A DNA stretch of 33,057 nucleotides from an uncultured Bacteroidota bacterium. Lineage in GTDB: Bacteria; Bacteroidota; Bacteroidia; Chitinophagales; Saprospiraceae. A model generated the notes under the pieces. That model was not told the origin of the DNA. It saw only the letters and a program-made list of their open reading frames with translations, and did no database searches. Position 1 is the stretch's first letter. Each line of letters starts with the position of its first letter. Below, piece after piece: positions 9,160-17,544 of this stretch. The stretch is taken from assembly GCA_903925535.1 (NCBI GenBank), contig CAIYFY010000111.1:1-33057 (forward strand). The letters run 5' to 3'. Made by a program: the position numbers and the translations under genes.

Positions 9160-9642
9160 ATGACTTCTGCAATCGTAGTAGCAGCCCACTTCATTGAACT
9201 TGGTCTTGAACAAAGCAAGACTGTCACCCCTATGAAGTTGCAGAAACTGATATATCTCGCTCACGGCATCCACTTAGCGCGATTTGATACTCCTCTGATA
9301 AATGAAGATATAGAGGCCTGGAGTTATGGCCCGGTTATCCGGACTATTTACGACGTATTCAAATCCTGGGGTAATCAGCCCATCACAGAGATTCCCGAAT
9401 TTGAGGTTCGTATCGGAGGAAAATTATTCCGCTCACACCTTGGCTCACTTACAGTGGATGAAATGGATACGATAAAACTCGCCTGGGAAATTGGCGGGGA
9501 ACTGACAGGCCCACAGCTTTCCAATTGGTCTCATTCAATAGGCTCTCCCTGGGAAATGACTTATAAAATTGGAGGGAATAAAAAAATAGAGAAAGATACC
9601 ATAAAGAATTATTTCATCTCCACCATGAAAATCGGGGCATGA
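9160..9642 (+). CDS. Panacea (DUF4065/SocA-like) domain protein, putative antitoxin
   Basis: VAAHFIELGLEQSKTVTPMKLQKLIYLAHGIHLARFDTPLINEDIEAWSYGPVIRTIYDVFKSWG is the characteristic DUF4065/Panacea N-terminus. Confidence 0.88.
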   Translation: MTSAIVVAAHFIELGLEQSKTVTPMKLQKLIYLAHGIHLARFDTPLINEDIEAWSYGPVIRTIYDVFKSWGNQPITEIPEFEVRIGGKLFRSHLGSLTVDEMDTIKLAWEIGGELTGPQLSNWSHSIGSPWEMTYKIGGNKKIEKDTIKNYFISTMKIGA

Positions 9643-9998
9643 GCAATAAAGGTGAAACCAACATCAAGGATATCCAAAAAGTTATTCTTGAATCAAGTCC
9701 ACCCGAGCCTGATTCAGATGTCAGAGTAGATTTGGAGCGTGAACGTCTTGAAATAGAGCGACTCAGAACCGAACTTAATAGCCTGAAAAATGATATTACT
9801 GCGAGGCAGATATATGCGGGTCTGACATATCTTCTGGTTATTTTGTGGTTGGGTTTAATCATCTGGATAATCATTGCCACCGGAAGCGGCTGGTACAGGC
9901 TCTCTGATACCGTTTTGGTCGCCCTGATTACCACTACCACATTGAATGTACTTGGGTTGTTTCTTGTTGTTACCCAATATTTATTTCCAAAGAAATAG
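9639..9998 (+). CDS. Small coiled-coil membrane protein (two predicted TM helices), putative toxin partner of the Panacea protein
   Basis: ATGA overlap with the upstream stop; charged heptad-like DLERERLEIERLRTELNSLKNDI followed by hydrophobic IYAGLTYLLVILWLGLIIWIIIATG and TVLVALITTTTLNVLGLFLVV. Confidence 0.7.
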   Translation: MSNKGETNIKDIQKVILESSPPEPDSDVRVDLERERLEIERLRTELNSLKNDITARQIYAGLTYLLVILWLGLIIWIIIATGSGWYRLSDTVLVALITTTTLNVLGLFLVVTQYLFPKK

Positions 9999-10069
9999 CA
10001 TCTGCTGAATATCAATGCGCTCGTCATTCAGTGACTCCCTATTCTTTCATGCCCCCGATACAAGAACTG

Positions 10070-10894
10070 TCACACCCCCGTCCAGGCCGAAAAACCGCCA
10101 TCTACCGGTATCACTGTACCTGTCACAAAGCGTGACGCATCCGAACACAGCCATACGCAGGTGCCAATCAGCTCCTCCGGAACGCCAAAACGGCGCAGGG
10201 GGGTGTTTCTGATGACGTGATCGCCCCGCTCTGTCAGCGTGCCGTCCGGATTGGTCAGCAAAGCCCGATTCTGCTCGGTGATGAAAAATCCGGGCGAAAT
10301 GGCATTCACCCGAATCCCCTCCCCGAACTTGAGCGCCGCCTCTACGGCCAGCCAGCGGGTAAAGGCATCAATCCCTGATTTCGCGGTGGAGTAACCCGCC
10401 ACCCGTGTGATTGCCCGCGTGGCGCTCATGGAGGATATGTTGAGTATCACGCCCTGTTTCCTCGCAGCCATCGCCCTGCCGAATACCATGGATGGCAGTA
10501 CAGTCCCATCGAGGTTGAGGTTCAGTACCTGTTTGAAGTTTTCAAACGAATGATGATCGAAGAAATTCTCCTGCGGCCCGACTGTCCCACCCGGAATGTT
10601 GCCACCGGCGCCGTTGATCAGTATGTCAATTTTTCCCCACGCGTCGAGTACGCGGGCGCACGCGACCTCAAGGGCAGGCTGATCGAGTACGTCGGCCTGC
10701 AAGATCATTGCCTCTCCCCCGCCGGCAGTGACAGCTGCTGCGGCAGCTTCCAGGCTGTGGAGGGTACGGCCGAGCAGGGCCACCCGAACACCGCGACCGG
10801 CGAATTCCCTTGCCAGGGCGCTGCACAGGATGCCGGAACCGCCTGTAATTACTGCTACCTTGTCACGCAGGTCGAAAAGAGGGTCGTAAGTCAT
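10070..10894 (-). CDS. uxuB: SDR family oxidoreductase, probable D-mannonate (fructuronate) oxidoreductase
   Basis: FDLRDKVAVITGGSGILCSALAREFAGRGV...INGAGGNIPGGT...FFDHHSFENFKQVLNLNLDGTVLPSMVFG...GFFITEQNRALLTNPDGTLTERGDHVIRNTPLRRFG, plus adjacency to exuT and hexuronate genes. Confidence 0.85.
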   Translation of the reverse strand: MTYDPLFDLRDKVAVITGGSGILCSALAREFAGRGVRVALLGRTLHSLEAAAAAVTAGGGEAMILQADVLDQPALEVACARVLDAWGKIDILINGAGGNIPGGTVGPQENFFDHHSFENFKQVLNLNLDGTVLPSMVFGRAMAARKQGVILNISSMSATRAITRVAGYSTAKSGIDAFTRWLAVEAALKFGEGIRVNAISPGFFITEQNRALLTNPDGTLTERGDHVIRNTPLRRFGVPEELIGTCVWLCSDASRFVTGTVIPVDGGFSAWTGV

Positions 10895-12178
10895 TTATAA
10901 ATCTGCTTTTTTTATTTCGGGTACCAGCAACCGCATGACGAACCACGCACACAGATAGGCGGAGCCGCTGATGATGAACATGATGAAGTAGCCGGTCTGT
11001 ATGTGCCCGAGTCCCTTGTAGTAGTCGAACAGGTACCCGGCTGATTTGGCGATAATCACCGCTCCGAGGGTGCCGGTGAGTCCGCCAAAGCCGGTGACGA
11101 ACCCCACGGTACGGCGCGGAAACATATCGCTGACGGTTGTGAAGATGTTGGCGCTCCACGCCTGATGCGCCGCTGTGGCCAGTCCGATCATCAGCACGCT
11201 GAACCACATGTTGTACTCGCCCAGCGCCTGCGCCGCCACAACGGGGGTCGCGCAGCACGCGTATATGAGCATGGAAGTGCGTCGCGCGCGCGAAACCGGC
11301 CAGCCCAGGTTGGCGAGTCGCAGCGGCAGCCAGCCACCCAGCAGACTACCGGCGATGGCGATGATGTACACCACGGCCACAGGGGCAGACAGTCCGGTTT
11401 TCGAGAGTCCGTACTGCTCTTTCAGGAAGTCGGGCAGCCAGAACAGATAAAACCACCAGATTCCGTCGGTCATGAATTTCCCTGTGCCGAACGCCCAGGT
11501 CTGCCGCAGGGAGAGGATCTTTCTCCAGCTGACAGGTGTTGTATCTGCTTCTTCCGGCTCGCGGTCGGCGTCGCTCTGAATGTAGTCGAGTTCCTGCCGC
11601 GACAGGCGTTTTTGCCGCGCAGGGGTGTCGTAGTACCTGTACCAGAAAAACAGCCAGATCAGTCCGGCAGCGCCCACAATGAGAAAAGCCCCTCTCCAGC
11701 CATACGCAAGGGCGATAAAGGGCACGATCAGCGGGGCGATGATGGCTCCGGCATTGGTACCGGCGTTCAGCACCCCGGTAGCAAAGGCGCGCTCTTTTTT
11801 CGGGAACCACTCTGATACCGCCTTGATGGCCGCCGGGAAATTGCCCGCTTCCGTGATGCCGAGTCCGATGCGGGCGAGGATGAGCCCGAAATGGGTGCGG
11901 GCGAAAAAGTGCCCCATCGCAGCGGCGCTCCAGGAGAGCAGGGAAAGTGCATACCCGGTTTTGGTGCCCAGGCGATCAATCAGTCTGCCAGCCAGCACAT
12001 TGGCGAGGGCATACGACAACTGAAAAGCCACCGTCACATTCGCGTAGTCGGTCTTGGTCCAGTTGAACTCGGCATCCAGGTATTCTTTTACCAGACTGAT
12101 GACGGCGCGGTCGAGGTAGTTCACCGTGGTGGCAAAAAAGAGCAGCGCGCAGATGGTCCAGCGATATTTTCCGGTCAT
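10895..12178 (-). CDS. exuT: MFS transporter, hexuronate (ExuT-like)
   Basis: YRWTICALLFFATTVNYLDRAVISLV; ARIGLGITEAGNFPAAIKAVSEWFPKKERAFATGVLNAGTNAGAIIAPLIVPFIA; context. Confidence 0.87.
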   Translation of the reverse strand: MTGKYRWTICALLFFATTVNYLDRAVISLVKEYLDAEFNWTKTDYANVTVAFQLSYALANVLAGRLIDRLGTKTGYALSLLSWSAAAMGHFFARTHFGLILARIGLGITEAGNFPAAIKAVSEWFPKKERAFATGVLNAGTNAGAIIAPLIVPFIALAYGWRGAFLIVGAAGLIWLFFWYRYYDTPARQKRLSRQELDYIQSDADREPEEADTTPVSWRKILSLRQTWAFGTGKFMTDGIWWFYLFWLPDFLKEQYGLSKTGLSAPVAVVYIIAIAGSLLGGWLPLRLANLGWPVSRARRTSMLIYACCATPVVAAQALGEYNMWFSVLMIGLATAAHQAWSANIFTTVSDMFPRRTVGFVTGFGGLTGTLGAVIIAKSAGYLFDYYKGLGHIQTGYFIMFIISGSAYLCAWFVMRLLVPEIKKADL

Positions 12179-12187
12179 ATTCAGGGA

Positions 12188-13528
12188 TTAAAAAGGTTTG
12201 AAAGGCTTTTTCCCGGCCATCACTTCCTGTTTCGCCGGGTCGAAGGTCACACGCATGCCCGTGCGCCAGGCGGCATTTGCCATGATATTGGCAATGGAGT
12301 GCTGATATCCCGCTTCCACCGGGGCATTGGGCTGTTTCCTGTTCCTCACGCACTCCATCCAGTTTTTAACGTGGTTGAAAGTCAGGACATCTGAGCCCGT
12401 ATTGGCAGCAGTTACCACTCCTGTTCCTTCGATTTTTCTGGGCGCCAGCAGGTTGGGTTTCATACCCATGGCGGCAGCTTCCTCTTCACGCAGTCCGCCG
12501 CGGTCGCTGATTTCATTGGTGTCCAGATTAATCATGCCCGCGTTGGAGTAGTACAGTTCTTTGGTGTCGCCCGCCGAGTTGGAAAAGCGGGAGGTGAACT
12601 GCACCTGAAATCCGGAAGCGGGGTCGTCGGCCGGACCGTAATCGAACACAACCGTGAGTGTATCGGCGTTGGTGCGGCCGTCTTTCCACTGGTAAATACC
12701 GCCATTGGCCACGACACTGCGCGGGTGCTGCAGTCCGGAAAACCAGTGCACCGTATCAATCTGGTGACTCATCCACTGTCCGGGAATACCCGATGAATAG
12801 GGCCAGAACAGGCGGTATTCCACATATTTTCGCGGATCAAAGGGCTCGTAAGGGCGGTTGGCCAGAAACCGCTTCCAGTCCACATCGGTCTTCTTCAGGT
12901 TGTTCACCAGATTCGGACGCCTCCAGCGCCCCGGCTGGTTCACGTTCCACATCAGTTCCACCATGACGATGGGCCCGAACTGACCCGACCGGATAAATTT
13001 TGCCGCCTCGTGGTAATTGTCTCCACTACGGCGCTGAGAGCCTATCTGGACAATCTTTCCGCTTTTCTGGACAGCTGCGAGCACGGCGCGGGCGTCGTCC
13101 ATGGTTTCAGCGAGCGGTTTTTCGGTGTAGGCGTCGCAGCCGGCATTCACCGCCTGTATGGTGTGTACAGCGTGCTGAAAATCAGCTGTACTGATGAAGA
13201 CGGCATCGGCCACGCGCGCGTCGTACAGCGCTTCATTATTTTCAAAAACCTGTATCTCAGTGCCGAGTTTCTCCTTCAGATGGGCCATTCCGGCATCGCG
13301 ACGAAGGTTCCAGATATCGGAGAGTGCCACAATTTCAAAGTTCATCTCCTTGCTCAGGGTGGCAAACGGCGGCAGCAGCGAGTTTTTAAAGCGATCGGAA
13401 AAACCGACCACCCCTACCCTGACACGGTCGTTGGCTCCGAGGATGCGGGCGTAACTTTTGGCGCTGAACGCCAGGGCGCCGCCCGTAACGATGGCGCTGT
13501 TTCGGATGAATTGTCGTCTTGTACTCAT
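12188..13528 (-). CDS. Gfo/Idh/MocA family oxidoreductase with Tat-like signal
   Basis: MSTRRQFIRNSAIVTGGALAFSAK Tat-type leader; VRVGVVGFSDR; DAYTEKPLAETMDDARAVLAAVQKSGKIVQIGSQRRS. Confidence 0.9.
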   Translation of the reverse strand: MSTRRQFIRNSAIVTGGALAFSAKSYARILGANDRVRVGVVGFSDRFKNSLLPPFATLSKEMNFEIVALSDIWNLRRDAGMAHLKEKLGTEIQVFENNEALYDARVADAVFISTADFQHAVHTIQAVNAGCDAYTEKPLAETMDDARAVLAAVQKSGKIVQIGSQRRSGDNYHEAAKFIRSGQFGPIVMVELMWNVNQPGRWRRPNLVNNLKKTDVDWKRFLANRPYEPFDPRKYVEYRLFWPYSSGIPGQWMSHQIDTVHWFSGLQHPRSVVANGGIYQWKDGRTNADTLTVVFDYGPADDPASGFQVQFTSRFSNSAGDTKELYYSNAGMINLDTNEISDRGGLREEEAAAMGMKPNLLAPRKIEGTGVVTAANTGSDVLTFNHVKNWMECVRNRKQPNAPVEAGYQHSIANIMANAAWRTGMRVTFDPAKQEVMAGKKPFKPF

Positions 13529-14877
13529 GATTTTGACTTTATTTTGATGCTGCGGAAACTGACCTGATCGCCATGGTCCTGCAGCAGGATCGGGCCGCGG
13601 TCATTCATGCCGAACCCTTCCCATTTTTCATATTTGCTCCGGGCAACGAGTGCCCTGAATATATTCGATTTGCGCTCGTATTCTACCACTTTGAAGCCAT
13701 TGAGCCAGTGCTGAACGGTGTTGTCGGACAGCACAACGATTCGGCCCTGGTTCCACTCGCCGGGTTTCCGCTGAAAACGCTTTTCAGGTTTGTACGAGGG
13801 TATCAGGTCGTACAGACTGGCCAGGGTGCGGTTGCCCACCACCCCCTGTTTTGCATCGGGATGCTTCTCGTCGTCGAGAATCTGGTATTCGAGGCCAATG
13901 CCCGACTTGCCGCCGGAGTCGTAGTCTTCATTCACGAAATATTTCACCCCGGAATTGGCGCCCTCGGTCAGTCTGAACTCAAAAACGAGCTCAAAGACGC
14001 CGTACTGCTCCGTTGTGACGATATCATTTCCGGTTTCACTGCCATCGCTGGGACTCACCTGAATGACGCCATCCTGTATGGACCAGCGCCGGTCGGGCAT
14101 TTTGTCTGAATGGACACCGCGCCAGCCTGTGAAGTCGGTGCCGTTGAACAGCAGCTGGTAGCCCTGTGCTGCTTCCTGGTCAGACAGGTTGTTGGGAATC
14201 AGATTCACCACAGGAATCTGGTCGGGCGCGCTGGCTGCGAGGTCTCTGGTTTGAATACGGATATGCCGCCAGCGGATCTGCATCCCCTCTTTCATTTCAC
14301 CGTAGATACTGTGTACCTGCAGGGCAATGAACCCGCGGGGAGTCATGTCGTCCACCAGATGCGCAACGGGCACGCCGTTGACCCAGGTTCGCAACACATT
14401 TCTGATGGCTTCAATGCGGTATTTGTTCCATTGACCGTGCCGGAATGCCTGTTTGGCCGCCGGATTGAGTTCGGGGATATAGAGCCAGTCGCGGCGCCCC
14501 TCGTCGTAAATACCGCCGGACCAGGCCCTCGGCGAAGGGTCAATTTCCATCTGATAGCCATGAACCCGGCCTTGCTGATAATCGGGCAGCGACAAGCTCC
14601 GGAACTGAATCCCCGAGTTCATCTTGTCGTCCACCAGCAATTCCAGTTCCAGGATAAAATCGCCATACTCCTCGTTAGTGCATAGAAAAGAGTTGGGTGT
14701 GTTGGCCACCGTTGTGCCGACAATACAGCCATTTTCAACCGAATAGGCCGCTTTGCCGTTCTTTTGATTCCATCCTTTGAGCGTTTTCCCGTCGAAGAGC
14801 GAAATCCATTGCGGCTTGCCGGCGAGAAGCGGTTCTGACAGACACAGCACGACCAGAAAAGAGTACAGATACCTCAT
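13525..14877 (-). CDS. Tandem two-domain DUF1080 (3-keto-disaccharide hydrolase-type) secreted protein
   Basis: Signal peptide MRYLYSFLVVLCLSEPLLAG; two units: WISLFDGKTLKGWNQKNG...MNSGIQFRS and YQLLFNGTDFTGWRGVHSD...ANSGVKYFVNEDY. ATGA overlap with the Gfo/Idh gene. Confidence 0.88.
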   Translation of the reverse strand: MRYLYSFLVVLCLSEPLLAGKPQWISLFDGKTLKGWNQKNGKAAYSVENGCIVGTTVANTPNSFLCTNEEYGDFILELELLVDDKMNSGIQFRSLSLPDYQQGRVHGYQMEIDPSPRAWSGGIYDEGRRDWLYIPELNPAAKQAFRHGQWNKYRIEAIRNVLRTWVNGVPVAHLVDDMTPRGFIALQVHSIYGEMKEGMQIRWRHIRIQTRDLAASAPDQIPVVNLIPNNLSDQEAAQGYQLLFNGTDFTGWRGVHSDKMPDRRWSIQDGVIQVSPSDGSETGNDIVTTEQYGVFELVFEFRLTEGANSGVKYFVNEDYDSGGKSGIGLEYQILDDEKHPDAKQGVVGNRTLASLYDLIPSYKPEKRFQRKPGEWNQGRIVVLSDNTVQHWLNGFKVVEYERKSNIFRALVARSKYEKWEGFGMNDRGPILLQDHGDQVSFRSIKIKSKS

Positions 14878-14964
14878 GAAATGATATTTACGAGCGAATG
14901 TAGGGCAAGGCGCACAAATATCATTTATCGCACTACCTTTACTTTACCAATATTTCTGTCAGTT

Positions 14965-16398
14965 ATGCAATCAGAAGGCAAAACAACTAATGCCGGGGCA
15001 TTCAGGTCGTTCATGGGCGACGATTTTCTGCTCGAAAACGATGTTGCCGCCGCGCTTTATCACGACTATGCGGCCGGGATGCCCATTATTGACTATCACT
15101 GTCATTTGTCGCCCGCCGATATTGCTTCAGACCGTGTATTCGGGAACGTGACCGAAATATGGCTGCAGGGGGACCATTACAAGTGGCGTGCCATGCGGGC
15201 CAACGGTATTCCGGAGCACTATATCACAGGCGGGGCCACCGACCGGGAGAAGTTTGAAAAATGGGCACAAACAGTGCCTGCTACCCTGCGCAATCCGCTG
15301 TATCACTGGACGCACCTTGAATTGCGGCGCTATTTCGGAATCAGCGACCTGCTGAATCCGTCCACCGCCCCGGCTATTTACGAAGCCTGCAACCGGCAGC
15401 TGCCAGCGTTGAGTGTGCATACCATCCTTCAAAAAATGTCGGTGCAGGTTGTTTGCACCACAGACGACCCTGCTGACGACCCGATATTCCACCGGACAGC
15501 AGCAAACAGCAGCGGAACGCAGGTATTCCCGTCATTCCGTCCCGACAGGGCCATTCTGATAGAGTCGGCATCATTTACCGGCTACCTGGAACAGCTGGGA
15601 GTACAGGCGGGTATCGCCATTCACTCATTCGACACCCTGGAGGAAGCGCTGAACAGGCGTATGGACTATTTCGGGGCGCTGGGTTGCCGTCTGTCAGATC
15701 ACGGACTGGAGCGAATGTATGCGGCGCCGTTTACCATTAGTGGCGCCGACAGCATCCTCCGGAAACGGCTATCCGGGCTGGAGCTGACGCAAGAGGAAGC
15801 GGAGGAGTACCAGTCGGCCCTCCTGTACGTGCTCGGGCGCGCGTACGCCCTGCGCGGATGGACGCAGCAGTTCCATCTGGGGGCACAGCGCAACAACAAC
15901 ACCCGCCTGCTTGGCACCGTTGGCGCCGATGCAGGCACCGACAGCATCGGCGACGAGCGGCAGGCATGGCACCTGGGCCGGTATCTGGATTCGCTGGACA
16001 AAGACAAGATGCTGGCAAAAACCATTCTGTACAACCTGAATCCGGCATACAACGAGGTATTTGCCACCATGGCGGGCAATTTCAACGATGGCAGTGTGCC
16101 GGGTAAAGTGCAGTGGGGCAGCGCGTGGTGGTTCCTCGACCAGAAAGACGGCATGGAAAAACAGCTTGACACCCTGAGCCAGATGGGGCTGCTTTCGCGG
16201 TTCGTGGGCATGCTGACCGACAGCCGGAGTTTCCTGTCTTTTCCGCGGCACGAGTATTTCAGAAGGATACTATGCAACCTGATTGGCCGCGACGTGGTGC
16301 GGGGCGAATTACCTGCCGATCTTGAGCTGCTGGGAGGCATGGTGCAGGATATTTGCTATAATAATGCTCAGCGATACTTCAACTTTCCGGTAAAATGA
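14965..16398 (+). CDS. uxaC: Glucuronate isomerase
   Basis: FMGDDFLLENDVAAALYHDYAAGMPIIDYHCHLSPADIASDRVFGNVTEIWLQGDHYKWRAMRANGI; GSAWWFLDQKDGMEKQL; GMLTDSRSFLSFPRHEYFRRILCNLIG. Internal start 14965 preferred over 14881. Confidence 0.96.
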   Translation: MQSEGKTTNAGAFRSFMGDDFLLENDVAAALYHDYAAGMPIIDYHCHLSPADIASDRVFGNVTEIWLQGDHYKWRAMRANGIPEHYITGGATDREKFEKWAQTVPATLRNPLYHWTHLELRRYFGISDLLNPSTAPAIYEACNRQLPALSVHTILQKMSVQVVCTTDDPADDPIFHRTAANSSGTQVFPSFRPDRAILIESASFTGYLEQLGVQAGIAIHSFDTLEEALNRRMDYFGALGCRLSDHGLERMYAAPFTISGADSILRKRLSGLELTQEEAEEYQSALLYVLGRAYALRGWTQQFHLGAQRNNNTRLLGTVGADAGTDSIGDERQAWHLGRYLDSLDKDKMLAKTILYNLNPAYNEVFATMAGNFNDGSVPGKVQWGSAWWFLDQKDGMEKQLDTLSQMGLLSRFVGMLTDSRSFLSFPRHEYFRRILCNLIGRDVVRGELPADLELLGGMVQDICYNNAQRYFNFPVK

Positions 16399-17390
16399 AA
16401 ATAATCTGTTTTGGAGAAATCATGCTCAGGCTGAGTCCGGCGGCGGGAAAACGACTGGTACAGGCGGAGCAATTTGACGTGGTGTACGGAGGCTCAGAGG
16501 CCAACGTGGCTGTTTCACTGGCGATACTCGGGCACGACAGCTGGTTCGTCACCCGGAATCCCGACAACCCTCCCGGGCGTGCGGCACTGGGTGCCCTGTC
16601 GAGATACGGCGTGCAGACAGGTAAAACAGTTTGGGGAGGCGACCGGCTGGGTATCTACTTCCTCGAGCCAGGAGCGGGGTTGCGGGGTAGTCAGGTCATC
16701 TACGACCGCTCCGGATCCGGCATGGCCACCCTGCAGCCCGGTATGATCAACTGGCACGAGGCGCTGGCCGGTTGCGACTGGTTTCACTGGTCGGGAATCA
16801 CCCCGGCTCTGTCGCAAAGTGCCGCGGACGCCACCCTGGAAGCCGTCATTACTGCACGCGAATTGGGAATACAGATATCCTGCGACCTGAACTACCGCGA
16901 AAAACTGTGGAAATATGGCAAAAACCCGGCTGAAATAATGCCCGGGCTGATGCAGCAATGTACCGTCATACTGGGCGATCCGGACACTTTTGATCTTTAT
17001 TCGGGTGTAAAAGGCGCGTCAGATGACGAGTTACTGCGTGAATTTGCTGCAAAACATCCGGGGGTTGAATTCATTGCCATGACCAGGAGAGAAGGCTTCA
17101 CTGCTACCCACAACACCTATCAGGGAATTCTGTGGCATAATGGCGCGATTTACACATCCGGAGTTTACGATCTGCCCGATATGAGCGACCGCATCGGTGG
17201 CGGAGATGCCTTCATGGCCGGACTTGTTCACGGACTGAGCCGCGGGAGCGAACACCTGCAGGAAACGATTGAATTTGCGGCGGCGGCAGCAGCGCTCAAG
17301 CACTACATTGCCGGTGATTTCAATTTGAGTACAGAAAAAGAGATAAAAGGGCTGATGAACGGGAATAAAGGAGGGAAAGTGAGTCGGTAA
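16395..17390 (+). CDS. kdgK: 2-dehydro-3-deoxygluconokinase (PfkB family)
   Basis: KIICFGEIMLRLSPAAGKRLVQAEQFDVVYGGSEANVAVSLAILG; SCDLNYREKLW; DRIGGGDAFMAGLVHGL. ATGA overlap with uxaC. Confidence 0.92.
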   Translation: MKIICFGEIMLRLSPAAGKRLVQAEQFDVVYGGSEANVAVSLAILGHDSWFVTRNPDNPPGRAALGALSRYGVQTGKTVWGGDRLGIYFLEPGAGLRGSQVIYDRSGSGMATLQPGMINWHEALAGCDWFHWSGITPALSQSAADATLEAVITARELGIQISCDLNYREKLWKYGKNPAEIMPGLMQQCTVILGDPDTFDLYSGVKGASDDELLREFAAKHPGVEFIAMTRREGFTATHNTYQGILWHNGAIYTSGVYDLPDMSDRIGGGDAFMAGLVHGLSRGSEHLQETIEFAAAAAALKHYIAGDFNLSTEKEIKGLMNGNKGGKVSR

Positions 17391-17544
17391 TTAAAGAGTC
17401 ATCTTAAACGACTTCGGGCATGACATTTTCATGCGGGATTTCCCTTCTTTAAGTCGGAATTACCAATTAGCGCACATCACCTGAAAGAAAGATGGATATA
17501 TGCAAGTGGTGCATATCAGGCATTTCAGGCAGAAAGGTGTGCGC

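Noticed and set aside
11165-11815. 216-aa plus-strand ORF opposite exuT
   Set aside because: Antisense to a clear MFS transporter; composition biased, no motifs.
17505-17530. Short hairpin (ATATGCA-AGTGG-TGCATAT) between kdgK and mltG
   Set aside because: Only about 7 bp without an adjacent T-run; could be a weak convergent terminator but not convincing.
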